Made by a program: the position numbers and the translations under genes
Shown here: positions 22,448 to 35,157 of the stretch, one piece after another
Layout of the letters: every line of letters begins with the position of its first letter
How positions within the stretch are numbered: the first letter of the stretch is position 1
NCBI GenBank assembly: GCA_018524725.1
Contig: JAEUWP010000140.1
Span: forward strand, 86,690-150,689
Direction of reading: 5' to 3'
DNA length: 64,000 bases
DNA from: Podaxis mareebaensis
Lineage: Eukaryota > Basidiomycota > Agaricomycetes > Agaricales > Agaricaceae
The notes under the pieces: model-generated
Seen by the model: only the letters and a program-made list of their open reading frames with translations
The model's database searches: none
Told to the model about the DNA's origin: nothing

Positions 22448-24150
22448 CTAGCGTCCCCACGTTCCTTGATCCAGGTGCCAGGATTACTTTGGAAGCCGGG
22501 ATCCATCGAATGCTGATGGCCAGGAATGGACTATCATGAGTCAGTCGGTTAGGAAGATTTTTATAGAGGCTCACGCAGTCGCAGTCAAGCAGGACCAGGC
22601 AGGCAGCGGCGAGCTTTGGAAGTTGATTCGGGCCTCTTAAGAGCCTGTGAGCGCATAGGCGAGGAAGGCGAAGACTTTGCTGTGGCCTATATACCAAAAT
22701 CCGAAACAGCATGGGCTCATGCGAGCTGCTGTTGGCATTGCCCGGAAGATCCCAGTTTAGAGGGGTTTCTGATTTGACGGCGACTTGTTCGGGACAGGAT
22801 GCGGAGGTGAAATCAATATTCCTGGTGGATTCAGTTTAGGATCCCCAAGCGACTCGAGAAACATATCATTCAAAATCTAGCCACGGACAGTTTCAAATTT
22901 TGTGAATATACTAGAGATATTGCCGGTCTGCATACCTGATTTTTTGCTTCCGCGATTCCGAACTGAGTTGATGGGCATTGGTGTGAAGATGAAATCCATC
23001 TTATGTAAAGTGAGCATAACAGGGACCTGAACCGGAACCTGAACCTGAACTAGTGTAAAACCCTGGAGTATCTCACCAAAGGGGGGTCATAATACTACTT
23101 ACCATTCAGGTCATGCGAGTGACTGGCCTCGTAAGCCTACCCAGACATCGATACCAATCTTCTTATTGCAGGAGGCTACGAATCGCTTAATTGGAACAGT
23201 TTCGGATGTCGTATACTTGCACCTTCGTGCACAACCGACAAACCCAGTTATCAGAAGGGCAGTCTTGCTAGGGCGGTATTTCCTCCCTATGAAGGTTCAG
23301 GATTAGCCATAAATATATCATAAAATGATGCAGGCTGAACCTTACATGGACTTTCGCTTTTGTGGTTGGACCCTTAGCAAATCGAGGCAGCAATCAGCCT
23401 TCGGGACATGGTACCAGACTAGGAGACTGGTTTCGAATATCAAAACATGGTCCTTGAGTGTTGGCGTCTTTGAATTCTCCGCTTCGGCCCGGGCATGCCT
23501 CGAGAAGCACAGGATGTCCTCCTGAATATACAGTCGGTTTAGCTTACAGAGCTCTTTCTGGTGGACGAATATCTAGTCTTCACACCATTCACACCCGTAG
23601 TCGAAAACCTAATTGTGGACACCTTGCTGGCACCGACGCAGAATGAAAGGCCAGAGATACGTTGGGTTCCTCCGGCAGTGATAGTATTTACTGCGGACTG
23701 AGGCATAGATTCCAGTTAGACCGAGGTGGGGAAGGTCCTTTTCTGGGAAGAGGTATGGGGGGAGGTTATGGGGGAACGCGATCTGTCCCTGGATCCTGTT
23801 AATAGCACGCCCCAGTTCCGAGGAAAGCTTGTGGTAGTTCTTGACCGCTAATGGAGGCACTGCCAATCCCCTGGCACGTTTTTGGCGCTTTTCGGTATGC
23901 AAAGATAGAAAAGAACAAAGGTCACCGGAGTAGATCAGGTACGGGTAAATTAGGTTCGAACGTCCACCCCTCTCAATGACGTATGGTAATCATTAATAAG
24001 CGGAGACTTGTGAAATCAACGAGCGTTGATGTTGATTTCGCGGTTGAACGTTAACCGTTGATGGTTTGCATCCTTACCACCATCATCCTGTCAAGACATT
24101 CTGCCCACCAGTTACACCTAGGATATTCTGCGTCACGAACATTGAAATTC
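22448..24150. other. intergenic, possible undetected 5' exon of C2H2 gene 3
   Basis: About 1.7 kb. The first part probably holds the promoter and missing first exon of C2H2 gene 3 (a frame starting MDPGFQSNPGTWIKERGD near 22506 is a possible N-terminus but does not join cleanly). Between 23609 and 23902 a 97-residue minus-strand frame has ordinary composition but no recognisable family. Confidence 0.4.
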
Positions 24151-25071
24151 ATGGCTTCCTCGAACACTTCTATCGCCCAGCCCACAGCGGAACGTGCTCG
24201 GGAACTTAAGGAAGCACTTGCAGAAGTTCGCGAACGCGTCAAAAGTGCATCCATGTCAGGCGTCATCCCAACATTGATCGCAGTGTCCAAGTACAAGCCT
24301 GCGTCTGATATACTTGCATGCTACCAGCAAGGTCAATATGACTTTGGCGAGAATTATGTGCAGGAATTAGTCGACAAAGCTGGGATTGTACGTGTTCCAT
24401 CTTTTATAGGCGAACAGTGAACGTAGTCTAAACGATTGAAGTTAGCTTCCTCGCGAAATTCGTTGGCATTTCATCGGAACTTTGCAATCCAACAAGGCAA
24501 AAATTCTTGCGTGTATGTTCCCCCGTTCCAGGTTGCATCAGGGACTGATCACGACGTAGCCATACCTAACCTCTATTGCGTCCAAACCGTCACGTCTACA
24601 AAAGCGGCTTCCGCTCTTAATAAGGCTATCCCCGACGACCGGGGCGTCCCTCTGCGTGTCCTTATACAGGTTAATGTTTCTGGTGAAGACAGCAAGTCGG
24701 GATTGCCGCCACTCGGCGCAGATACCAACGTCGCAACGTCGGATCTAGGGCGGCTCGCGACCCATATTGTGAAGGAATGTCCGAAGCTTCGACTTGAAGG
24801 CTTGATGACTATTGGATCATTAGAGCAGTCGCTCAACGCGTTGGGAACGGAGAAAAACACAGACTTCGAGAAACTCAAGGAGACTCGTGACAGGTTGAAG
24901 GAGTACTTAGGCCAGCAGCACACTGATTCCCTGTGGGGTCGCGAGACATCGGGGGCATTGGTTCTCAGTATGGGAATGTCAAGTGACTTCGAGGCCGCGC
25001 TGAGAGCAGGAAGCGATATTGTTCGCGTTGGGACAAGTATCTTTGGGGAGCGACCAAAGAAAGCGACGTGA
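24151..25071 (+). CDS. YggS/PROSC-family pyridoxal phosphate homeostasis protein
   Basis: Three exons (24151-24387, 24446-24512, 24560-25071) give 271 residues, close to the usual 230-270 of the family. The fold is the alanine-racemase N-terminal TIM barrel. The PLP lysine is in LIAVSKYKPASDI (about residue 46). Other family motifs are FGENYVQELVDKA, IRWHFIGTLQSNKAKI, QVNVSGEDSKSGL, LEGLMTIG, LSMGMSSDFEAAL and the phosphate-binding VRVGTSIFGER. The family binds PLP and buffers its free level; it has no proven catalytic activity. An in-frame ATG at 24058 would add a 31-residue leader. The chosen start at 24151 matches the family's usual beginning, but a mitochondrial form from 24058 is possible. 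Confidence 0.92.
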
Positions 25072-25671
25072 TCTTCTGTTGTATCAACACAAGAATACAT
25101 TGTTCCTAATACCCCGCATTTTCTTCCTATCTCACTTTCACACATATACCCGAGGCCGAGGAAGATTCTTGGCGTGGCATTTTGGAGCCTGAACATACCA
25201 GAATGGCGCAGGGACCTTGACGACTCGCTTAAATTGTACTCGACGATGTCATGCAACGATCCTTGGCAAATCCAACTTCGACCGGAATTAAGCCAACTCT
25301 CAAGGACTCCGGCGAGTTTTCGGTCTAGCCATGTCACACGCCCGTCCATGCAACAGACTTGCCCCGCGCAATTGGGCCTCTTTCCTTGCCGATTTGATTA
25401 CTTTGGAGCCAGTATCAATCGGAACTGGAAAATAAGATCCCGAGGTTTCTGGATCGAACTGCCCATCCTATTGAACAGCTGTTCTCAAAGCCTTTGGGAG
25501 TCTCCGTTCAGAAGAGTGACCACAAAACTTCGGAATGGATTTTTCTCTTATTTTTGCCGAAAATTTCCCCGCGTTGTACTCACTGCAGAGCAGAGCCAAA
25601 AGCGATCCATACCACTCATGCAGAGGAAATATAAAGTGATGCACCAACGGCACTGTACGAACAGACGCAAA
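25072..25671. other. intergenic with AA9 gene promoter
   Basis: 600 bases between co-oriented genes. An AATATAAAG box lies near 25628-25636, about 40 bases before the AA9 ATG. The plus-strand open frame through this region is not needed to explain any protein. Confidence 0.5.
25628..25636 (+). promoter_or_regulatory. TATA box of the AA9 LPMO gene
   Basis: AATATAAAG about 40 bases upstream of the AA9 start codon. A TATA box this close to the ATG fits a strongly inducible secreted-enzyme gene in fungi. Confidence 0.5.
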
Positions 25672-27573
25672 ATGTTCTTGACGACTCTCGCTGTTGTTTC
25701 CTCCATCCTGTTTTCCCAGGCTACTGCACACGGCGGTGTCACTTCCTATGTTATCAATGGTGAAATTTCCTCAGGCCATTCTTGACTTTGCGTTGCTCAA
25801 AACGAGAGACCAGGTGTGACGTATCCCGGCTGGCAGCCCTACAACTCGCCTAATGGCCAGAGTTCCATCGAACGCCCTTACAGTGCGTGATTTCCGCCCA
25901 CATTGAATGCTGAAAACTTAACGTGCTCATTTCAAGGCTCTTATGATCCGTAAGGGGAGATTATCAGGTCGGGCTACTAATGACTGAACTTCTTTCATTG
26001 TGATCTAGGATATATTCGGCCACTGCAAGCGTACGTATACTCACGGCCGAGGGCTGGGTGTTTATTAAAGATCCCACGCCTGACGCCGCTTTGGTTTTCT
26101 TGTAGACTATCTCCTGCAACGATAATGGTCAAGCCAGCAGTGCTCAACTTTCTGCCACTGTTGCCGCTGGATCGCAGATCACCGCGAAGTGGAGGTGGGT
26201 GCCTGGCTTGCCTTGTGCCATATTAACTGGCGTTTACACGCAGTTTTACCACAGCCAATGGACCCACGCCGAGGGCCCGGTGACCGTGTACATGGCCCGC
26301 TGCAACGGCTCATGCACTTCTGCAAACAGCAACAGCCTTCAGTGGTTCAAGATCGCTGAGACCGGCTTGAAATCCGGCACTGTTGGGTACGTTATCCTCA
26401 AGTTGTTATTTATTTTATGAGCTTCATTCGTATCGCCGCCGTCATTGGCAGTTTGACATTCGTGTCTTCACTGTTTGTCTGCAGGCGATCGGTTCGGCTA
26501 CCATTCTCAATCCGTGTTTTTCTCTTGAGCAAATTGCTGACTCCCTTGCCTGTTCTGTTTCTCTAGCAATGGCAAGTGGGGTAACGGCGATGTCATGGCC
26601 ACTCTCTCATACACTGCCACTATCCCCGCCGCTCTCGCTGCTGGAGAATACTTGATTCGTGTACGTGGCTCTCGACTTATGTCCCATTTCATCGGTGTTG
26701 TCAACGGGATTTGCACTGCCCTATCACTCGCCATCGTGTTCCTACAAAATATTTTTCTGTCTGTTTGAACCCTTTTCTCCCTTCTTTTGAGTTTTCCGCC
26801 TTGCGACAGAACTCGGCTTTATCTCCTCTTGAGTTTTTCTACGTGCCGTACCTTGACGCTTTACACTTGACTCGGGGAATGGCTGACTCTGGAACTCCTA
26901 TAGCACGAACTCCTTGCCCTCCATCAAGCTAACACCCCCCAATTCTACCCTGAGTGTGAGTTCTCCCGAGGCCCTTGTACCCAAAATGGGCTTTTGTTTC
27001 CATTTCTCTGATCGATCTACTTCATCGTGGCTGACTCTGATTCGTTGGGGGGTATCTCCTCAATTCCTCTCTCCTACACAGGTGCTCAATTGATTGTTAC
27101 TGGCGGGCAGGGCAAGCTTCCCAGTGGCAGCTATCTCGTTACCTTCCCTGGTACGTGTTCGTTACATGTCTTTTGGAACTTCATGTCTGGCCTCGTTCGG
27201 TTTGCTTCTCGGAGGCCCAAGACCGCTTCCGCGAAGTGCGAGGGTTCTAGCTCTTGTCACGAGTGATTCGATATCATCTCGCTTTCCACATGGACGGTCG
27301 ATGATCATGGGGCTCTGGTTGCTGTGAAAGACATTGGCTGTATCGTTTGATGATGGTGGCGGCAGCTGACGTACATTCTTTCTCCCGCTCACAGGTGCCT
27401 ACTCGGCATCTGATCCCTCCATCAACATCAACATCTACTCTGAACCGGCTGCGTCTCAGACCACTTACAAGGTCCCCGGCCCTCGTAAGTTCTTCCAAAT
27501 CCATTGGATGTTATCCACAACACTGATCATGCGCTCGAAACTCCTTCCAAAAGCCGTCTGGAACGGCCAGTAA
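25672..27573 (+). CDS. AA9 lytic polysaccharide monooxygenase
   Basis: About ten exons. Phase-consistent joins read MFLTTLAVVSSILFSQATA as signal peptide, then mature HGGVTSYVINGV, TYPGWQPYNSPNG, SSYDPIYSATAS, TISCNDNGQ, AKWSQWTHAEGPVTVYMARC, NGKWGNGDVMATLSY, AGEYLIRHELLALHQANTPQ, FYPECAQLIVTGG, then GAYSASDPSININIY and the end VPGPPVWNGQ. Total length is about 250 residues with no cellulose-binding module. The copper-binding His1 is created by signal cleavage. The second histidine of the brace is in WTHAEGP. The axial Tyr is in QFYPEC, and HELLALH carries the second-shell His. Family knowledge: secreted, copper-dependent oxidative cleavage of cellulose or related glucans. The intron from about 26660 to 26903 is unusually long (about 240 bases) for this window. 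Confidence 0.9.
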
Positions 27574-27825
27574 TGGTCTGTGGGACGTCTTACAACAAGA
27601 AGGCAAGGGAGTGGGTAAAGATGCGAAGAGACGGTCGATGATGTTAGCGCTTCTGGAACTTCTCAATGATGGTCATGTGTAGTGGCGAAACCTTGTTTGT
27701 CAGGCGATGTGTACAATGTCCCAAATGTGTCTTTAGTTCGGAGGAATGACATAAATGTGAACGGAAAGCGGAATACAAGAAGAGCTACAGAGTATCCTAC
27801 TCACTACCTGCGAAGTCGCAGGAGG
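27574..27825. other. short convergent intergenic gap
   Basis: 252 bases between the stop codons of the AA9 gene (+) and ALG12 (-). It holds both 3' ends. No gene is supported. Confidence 0.6.
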
Positions 27826-29827
27826 TCACTTGCGCTCGTAGATCCAGAGCTGATCCTTCTGCTCGATTTTAATCAAGGTCCGGATCCTCCATGGCAGTTC
27901 CTGAGGTTTCCGCAGCAAGAGGTCTTCGTCCAGTGTGACACCGTCAAAGGCGGGTATAGACTTCATTAATCGCCAGTGTTTGGTAATCTCCGGCTCGGTG
28001 GGAGGGACCTCAGAGATGAGGTGAGTAAAGTGCGAGGAGGTAGACAGGTCGGCGATGGTGAGATTCTCGGTCTTGTTGTACGTCCAAGGATGCATAGGGG
28101 GAGCGGTATTGGGCCAGAGCAGTAGGGCGGGGTGGTAGGGCGGAGCGTGGAGGTGATGGAAGAGGGTGGTTCCGGATTGGGCGGCGAGATTGCAAATGTG
28201 AACGTGGGGAGGCGCTGGGGCGGTGGATGAGTGGGAAGGTCGTAAAGTCAGATCATGGGATGGCTTACGGGTTGTGTTGGTGGGAAGGAGTTCGTGGAAC
28301 GTTGCAATGGCGGTGCCACCTGGGTAATTGAGCATAGACGTTCGGAGGAGGATGCCGGTCAGAGAAGCGTTGGCAGCAATAGCCGCCAGGGCGGCTAGGA
28401 ACGAAATTTGACCAAATACGGTCGCCTTGCGTCTCGAAGTGCTTAAAAAAGGGTACAGGACAGTCTCAGGAATGGTTAGTGAGGAATCTGAGAAGAAGAC
28501 GTACAGGTAGTTCAAACCACGGGCGGCGGCGACATTGAACGCCGGAACCGTGTAAATGATGAACCGCCACTCTTTGTGTCCTAGAAAACTGATGAGAAGA
28601 ACAAAGAACAGATAAGGAAGTAAAAGAGAGAAAGCCCGGAGATCGTTGAGGGAGCCAATGCATGCGATGGGAAACCCTGTCATGAGCAACCTTGGGAGGT
28701 GAAGGGTGAAGTATGCGTGGAAAGGGGAAACCTGCGCAGGTAGATGTTAGAAGTTATCATGCACGGCGCTGAAGGCTGTTCATTTACTTACTCCCCAGTT
28801 AGAACTTTGGCCTCGTGCAACATTGAAAAGGAAGGATGAAATCTCGGGTAAGAGTTTTCGCTGCCAGAAATAGGAATCGACCACAAAAGTTGTAGCTAGA
28901 CAAGTGCATGTCATTCGTCAGGTCAGCATTCGAGTGTAATGGTTATTAATTCACTTACCCGCGGCGGTGGCACCAGCCAGAAGATTGGTGGTTAGGATGG
29001 AGGAAAACGAGGCTTGATCTTGGAGCAATAATTGAAGTGAAATAGATGCCCATAAGAGGAGTAACTCCACACGGAAAACTATAGTTGAGAACCCGAGGAG
29101 CCAAAAAGCGGTTTTCCAGGATTTCTCTGGAATCCGAGTTGAATTTGGGGTTCTATTGAGGAGCAGGGCAAAGGCGATGTTAACTGGGGAAGATTCATGC
29201 ATGGGACGTATACCAAAGCGTTGTCAACTGAGGAACCCTCATAGAAGCAAAGAGTCTCACCCAGCGGCAGTGCGAACATGTTAGGCAGTGTCCTGCCCAT
29301 CCAGAATAGGAGGTGAAATTGGCTGCATGTCAGAACTGTGAACCACAACGCTGTTGTGCGCCCGAAACGGCTCAACACTGTTCTCTTGACATAACAGAGC
29401 GCAATAGCATTGCATGTCGCCAGCACAAGTCGGACTGCAGTTCAGATCTCGTTCAGAGTTGGAGACCGTTCCGAGAACCGGGAAACGAACCGATGATCTG
29501 AAGGTCTGACTTGGAGGTGACCAGGTTGAGGTACCCTGCTATATTGATCAAAGGATGTGTTATCCAGGCCAGGAGTGTGCTTCCAATGAATGTTCGTGGT
29601 ACTGGACCAGAAAATACGAAATGATCGAACTATCTGTTCATGAGGATTCTGTTCAATATGCTAGGTTCCCGTGAGCTCACATTCTTCAGCCTATCTATTG
29701 ACACGCCATGTGTCAAGATGTCGTGCGTGGCCTGTATATTGAAGCTTTCTTCGACCTTTGTGTACGGTGCCAGTAGTACATAGGCCCAACCGAACACGAA
29801 GAACGACGCGTCGAGGGCGGGGTTCAT
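27826..29827 (-). CDS. ALG12: ALG12, dolichyl-P-Man:Man7GlcNAc2-PP-dolichol alpha-1,6-mannosyltransferase
   Basis: Multi-exon GT22 family enzyme of the ER membrane. It adds the eighth mannose to the lipid-linked oligosaccharide, using dolichyl-phosphate mannose on the lumenal side. Exon 1 (29827-29681) has the family start YVLLAPYTKVEESFNIQAT. Exon 2 (from 29629) reads FDHFVFSGPVPRTFIGS, the acidic loop region. Later exons read NAIALCYVKRTVLSRFGR, FHLLFWMGRTLPNMFALP and NRTPNSTRIPEKSWKTAFW. The last exon begins near 28720 and contains the diagnostic HKEWRFI motif (LGHKEWRFIIYTVPAFN). Many hydrophobic segments are visible throughout. It is divergent from the ABC transporter gene, with only 179 bases between the start codons. 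Confidence 0.9.
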
Positions 29828-30006
29828 GGCGTCACTAGTAAACGTGGAAAGAACTTGAGTACTTGTCTTTGCGTGTTGATACTTTGATCCCGATCTACAT
29901 CGGGTTTGGCGGGTGTCACGGCGCAACCACGAGTCACACCTCTCTACGTCCCCACTAAAGCAGTATAGCCGCAGGACTCTGTTCAACATCACCACCCTCA
30001 ACGATC
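29828..30006. promoter_or_regulatory. short bidirectional promoter region ALG12 / ABC transporter
   Basis: 179 bases separate the two start codons, so both promoters must share or overlap this interval. No clear TATA box was seen. Confidence 0.5.
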
Positions 30007-33000
30007 ATGGCGCAAATGCCGCCGCACTCGTTCAGGACCATATCCTCATTCCTCTTCTTGCTGTTGGCATCATCAGCTTGTATAGCAGCACGACGCAACC
30101 TAACCTCTCTCGACCGTCAACCTAGCAATGGAACGTCGCTGCTGCCGGTAAGCTTCGACGGGTGTGCTTTTGGACCAGCTTATGCTTTCTGTAGGAATTG
30201 CTGACGGACTATGGGCCGAGACCTGGTTAGTAGGACGGCATTCGACTGGGATGTACTCTGACAACACATACGTCATCAGGCAGATGTCCGCCCTGCTTCA
30301 ATTGCATGCTTCCGGCGTTCACATGTGGCCAGTATGGAAGCTGCAACAAATACAATGGCCAGTGTGAATGTCCACCGGGATGGGCTGGCATTGACTGTCT
30401 CACACCTCGTACGCTCATTATTCTTGATCTGAACTGTACATCTTTCTAATTTTGCTTAGAGTGCGACTCATTAGCTGATGGAGACCGGCGGCGTCCGCGG
30501 GAGGAAGGAGAATCTTGCAAATGCAAGGATGGCTGGGGAGGAATTAATTGCAACGGTACGTATACTCTCTTTGGCTTCACATCTCATCACTGACTCGAGA
30601 CCCAGTATGCCAGAACGACAACGCTTGCGTCGGCTTCCCTCTTCCTGGAGGGATACCATCACTACAGAGCGAAGATGATTCACATGCAGAGAATATGACC
30701 TGCTACAAGGGAGGGGAAACAGTGTTTAACAATCACCAGATGTGTAATGTGACAAGTGAGTCCTTTCCCATAGGATGCTATATGCATTGCGATACTAGAT
30801 TTATCTGTTAGACCAGAAGATTCTCGATATGCTACCGGGTCGTCCACCTCAAGTGACATTTAGCTGCGACAGTAGGGATGCAACGTGTTCCTTCCAGTTC
30901 TGGACCGCAGAGGTCGAGTCCTTCTACTGCGGACTAGAGAACTGTTCATCGGAGAAACAGCCAGGATATGACACGAACACCACGGTCTATGCTTGCGACA
31001 AAGTCAAATGTAGCTGCGTACCTGGACGTTTTATTTGTGGCGAAGCCGGCAGTGTCGGTAGGAGTGGTTTAATAATCGCTAGCTTGCCTTTCGCTCACTC
31101 GTGTTGAAGATATTGGTGACTTCTTGCGAGAAGAAATCAAAGGCCCTGCCAAGTTTAGTTGCAAGACAGGAAAAGGTTGCAAATTCGAGGAACCCGCCAT
31201 GAACGACCTCATAGACAGCATCTTTGGTGATACTTATATCACGCTAGAATGCGAGGGGGGCGAATGTATTCATTACTCCCAAGTCCCCGGTTATGTGGTG
31301 GGTTTCATGGCCATCTGGTGCGCCCAAACACGTACATTGATCTGTTTTGATGTGTCCAGCGGCCTCCTCAACCCAAAAATACTCTCTGGCTAGCTCTTAG
31401 TTCCTCGGCGGCGATCTTCGTCGTGGTCTTATCCTCAGCAGGTGAGCCAACGGTCCGTGTTTGGATATATGCACGATTATTCATGTTCTTGATAGTCCTC
31501 TGGTATGCTGGACGTACCGGAAAGGGTGATGAACTTGGAAAGATTCGTCTTCCAGAGGCCGAAGCTGCTAAGTTGATGACTGACCATGTTCCTGCATCGC
31601 TTCACTTCTCCGGTGTCTCGTATTCACTCGGCGGTCGTGACATTTTAGACAACATTTCAGGAAATGTCAAGGCTGGACAAGTCATGGCCATTATGGGAGC
31701 CTCTGGTGCCGGCAAATCGACCTTCCTTGATATTCTGGCTCGAAAGAACAAGCGCGGTGCCGTTAGTGGTACTATGCTTGTAAATGGACGCGAGGTGAAA
31801 GATGCAGAGTTCAAGAAGGTTTCCGGATTCGTTGACCAAGAAGATACATTGATGTCTACACTCACTGTCTATGAGACGGTGTTGTACAGTGCACTTCTGA
31901 GGTTGCCGAGAGAAATGAGTTTCGAGGCCAAGAAGTTCAGAACTTTGGAGACGATGAACGAATTGGGCATTCTTGGTATTAAAGATTCCAGGATCGGAGA
32001 TACCGGTAAGTTGCTTGCATGATTGGGATCTCAATAGGTATCTCATTATCCTCATTCAATGGTACTCAGGTGCCCGTTCCATATCCGGTGGTGAGAAGCG
32101 CCGCGTGTCGATCGCCTGCGAGCTTGTAACCAGCCCATCTATCCTCTTTTTGGACGAACCTACGAGCGGTGAGTGGTTTTCAATTGACCTTTCATCCGTT
32201 TCTGACTTCTCCAGGGCTTGACGCGTTTAACGCGTTCAATGTCGTGGAAAGCCTGGTTTCGCTAGCAAGAGACTACAATCGCACCGTTATCTTTACTATC
32301 CATCAGCCTCGTAGCAACATCGTAGCCCTTTTTGACCAACTTGTGGTTCTGGCGGCCGGTAAACTCGTTTATTCCGGTGAATATGCCAAATGTCAGGATT
32401 ATTTTGCCTCCATTGGCTATCCCTGTCCAGCAGGCTTCAACATTGCTGATTACCTTAGTAAGTGACCGAATCCTCATGCTTTACCTGAGTCTGAACCGCG
32501 TCTATAGTTGATCTGACCATGCACGCAAGCATGGAGCCTAGGAGTAGTAACAGCCCTCATCCTAACACCTCTCCGTCCGATTCCAACTCCCACATTGGTG
32601 ATGAAGAACAAGGTCTCCCTCTCGTACCCCACTCTGTGCCTATCTCTGTTCGTTCTATCGCCTCCAACGTACCCCCAGATGACACGGAACTCTCCGTAAC
32701 ATCCTCCACAAGCAGGTATATCAAGAAGAAGACTTCACAGATTTTCAATGCCGTTAGCGCGTATGGCACCACAAAACTACCACACGTTCCAATCACACCA
32801 AAACTCGCTGCATTGGTACAGGCTTACACGGACAGCGCAATTGCTGCGGATATCAAGGCTGAAGGAGAACAAGCTGCTCGTGAGGCACAGCAGACAGGCG
32901 CGAATGGTGTTGCAAGCAACGAGCTGCCGGATGTGGCGGAGGAGACTTCGTTACTTAGGGGACGCAAGAGGGCTTCATGGGGAACCCAGTTTAGAATTCT

Positions 33001-34141
33001 GAGTGGAAGGGCATTTAAGAATTTGTATCGTGATCCGGCGCTGTTAGCTGCTCATTATTTGTCGGCGATCGCCCTTGCTAGTGAGTGTTTGAAAGTGTAA
33101 ATGTGATATATACTGACCACTGCATCTCGCGCGCAGTTATTTGTGGTCTGTTTTATCATAACGTCACGTAAGCAGTGTTGCCACCCACATCTACGCACAA
33201 AGCTGATTTGTGCTTTTCTCGTTAGCAACGATATCGCTGGCTTCCAGAACCGCCTAGGTCTGTTCTTCTTCGCCCTCGCCCTCTTTGGCTTCTCCTGCTT
33301 GTCAAGTTTGGGTTTGTTTGCGAACGAGCGGATCTTGTTCATGCGTGAGCGGTAAGTTTAGCCGCTCAATCTTTTGTTCAAACGCTCAACAGGATATTCA
33401 GCGCTAATGGCTACTACTCGACTTTCACGTACTTTTCGTCAAAGGTACCGCTTTCCTCTTATTTCTGCCCATGTTGGTTCTGATATTGGTTATAGATTCT
33501 GTTTGATATCCTCCCACTGCGCCTCGTCCCCCCTCTCATGTTTGGTGGTATCGTCTATGGCTTGGTCGGACTCGTGCCCAGTGTCGCTGGGTTCTGGAAG
33601 TTCCTTCTTGCGCTAGTTTTCTTCAACCTCACCACAGCCAGCGTCGTGCTCCTGCTCTCTATCGCCTTTGATAGTATTAGCGTGGCCAGTTTGGTCGGAA
33701 CATTGGTTATGCTGTTCAAGTGAGTATCCTGCTTCCAATCTCTGTGATAATAATATTGATACCTTCGTGGTAGTCTCATGTTCACCGGCCTTCTCATCAA
33801 CCGCGACACGGTCCCTGCTGCATTTGAATGGCTACATACAATCTCATTCTTCCACGCCGCGTTCGAGGCCCTTGCTGTGAACGAGTTAAGATATCTACAG
33901 TTAAAGGAAGTCAAGTACGGTGTCGAACTGGACGTTCCAGCTGCCCTTATTCTGTCAACGTTTGGTTTGAGGGCACAGGTGAGCACTTATCCTGAATTTC
34001 CTTGATCGTTTTCATGTTGCTGATGTGGTATTGCTATAGTCGTACTGGTGGCCTAATATATCACTGCTTGCCATCTTCTTCGTCGTATTCACTATCACGA
34101 GTTATATCTGGCTACACCTCTTTGTCAAGGAGAGGCGATAG
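30007..34141 (+). CDS. ABCG-type ABC transporter with EGF-like ectodomain (ADP1-like)
   Basis: A long gene with more than ten exons ending at TAG 34139-34141. The order is: a signal peptide ([15 protein letters not shown]); a Cys-rich lumenal/extracellular part with EGF-like repeats ([20 protein letters not shown], then [12 protein letters not shown]); a TM segment before [12 protein letters not shown]; and one nucleotide-binding domain. That domain has Walker [11 protein letters not shown]-loop region [10 protein letters not shown], signature SGGEKRR, Walker [11 protein letters not shown] and H-loop [10 protein letters not shown] Ser/Pro-rich linker follows, then an ABCG-type membrane domain from about 32960 on, ending [12 protein letters not shown]. 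This architecture matches yeast Adp1 and its fungal relatives, whose substrate is not firmly known. It shares a 179-base promoter region with ALG12. Confidence 0.9.
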
Positions 34142-35157
34142 ATGAGGTAATAATATATGATGTATTCTACGCTATTACTTTCACCGTATTTACATATACA
34201 TATGTGTTAGCATCGGAGTCCGGGCATTGTTCGCGTGCCTAGACGGAATCAGTCGTAACACGTATCTCAAGTCATAGGACGCAAGAGACATGCTTCGGGC
34301 AATCACCAAGAGCAAATAGCTATGTTCAGTCGCTTGCTGAATAAGATGACAGGGTTAATGCCCTCTTGATAACTACGACAAGACAGCCGAATACATCCCA
34401 CCACGGAAACGTTGTGTTCAAGCTTCTTTCGCTAATGACGCCCATCTCCTAGACTCGGGCAGAAACAATGCCCGGATCCCACATGTCTGATAGTGACAAC
34501 TGGGAGAATCCCGGCCAGAGAATATTCTACTCGCTTGCCTTGACTGAACATAGTGTTGATGGCCTGCACAGCATCGAGGGGGCTGCGCATAGCAGAGCAA
34601 ACGCCTACCGACAGATTCAGCGTGGCTCCTTATGCTTAGCGCCAAACGGCGCACATTCGGGTCTGGGCGCGAGGCAGCAATCGCGTTGGCACATGAAGCT
34701 AAGTTTAAATTTTTTCATAGAACACTGGCAGCTTACAGCATAAACGCTACATCTACTGCGCCGAGGGCGCACGATGGCTCCAAAACATCCGATCCCCAGT
34801 GGTTAGAAGTGTAAACCTAGGTGGCATAGAACGGACCTCTGACCTACACTTCACAGGAAAGGTAAGTGGTAGCATTGTATGAAGTGACGAGTAACTAAAA
34901 AGTAGGCTACCAGCTGCAATACGATCATAATACTCAGTGACTGTAACGAGCGTACTAGTAGTAGGGGTAAATTGTAACAAAATCGAGACGAGACGGTCGT
35001 CTTCGACTCGACAAGGTACAGAAGAACAAACAGCAACAGGGTAAGAATACCAGGCTTTTTATTACAGCAGATAGTGTTCTTTGTCCAGCCAATCCAAACT
35101 CAAAGGGACCACGAAACAGAAAGTGGACGACTACCTACTCCCTTCCACTCGCGAACC
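34142..35157. other. convergent intergenic region
   Basis: About 1 kb between the stop of the ABC transporter (+) and that of membrane family copy B (-). It contains 3' UTRs. No supported gene. Confidence 0.5.

Noticed and set aside
23609..23902. 97-residue minus-strand frame
   Set aside because: Ordinary composition but no recognisable family and no joined exons. Kept only as a note in the intergenic entry.
24573..25349. 258-residue minus-strand frame over the PLP protein gene
   Set aside because: It is the antisense shadow of the well-supported YggS/PROSC exon and has no family features.
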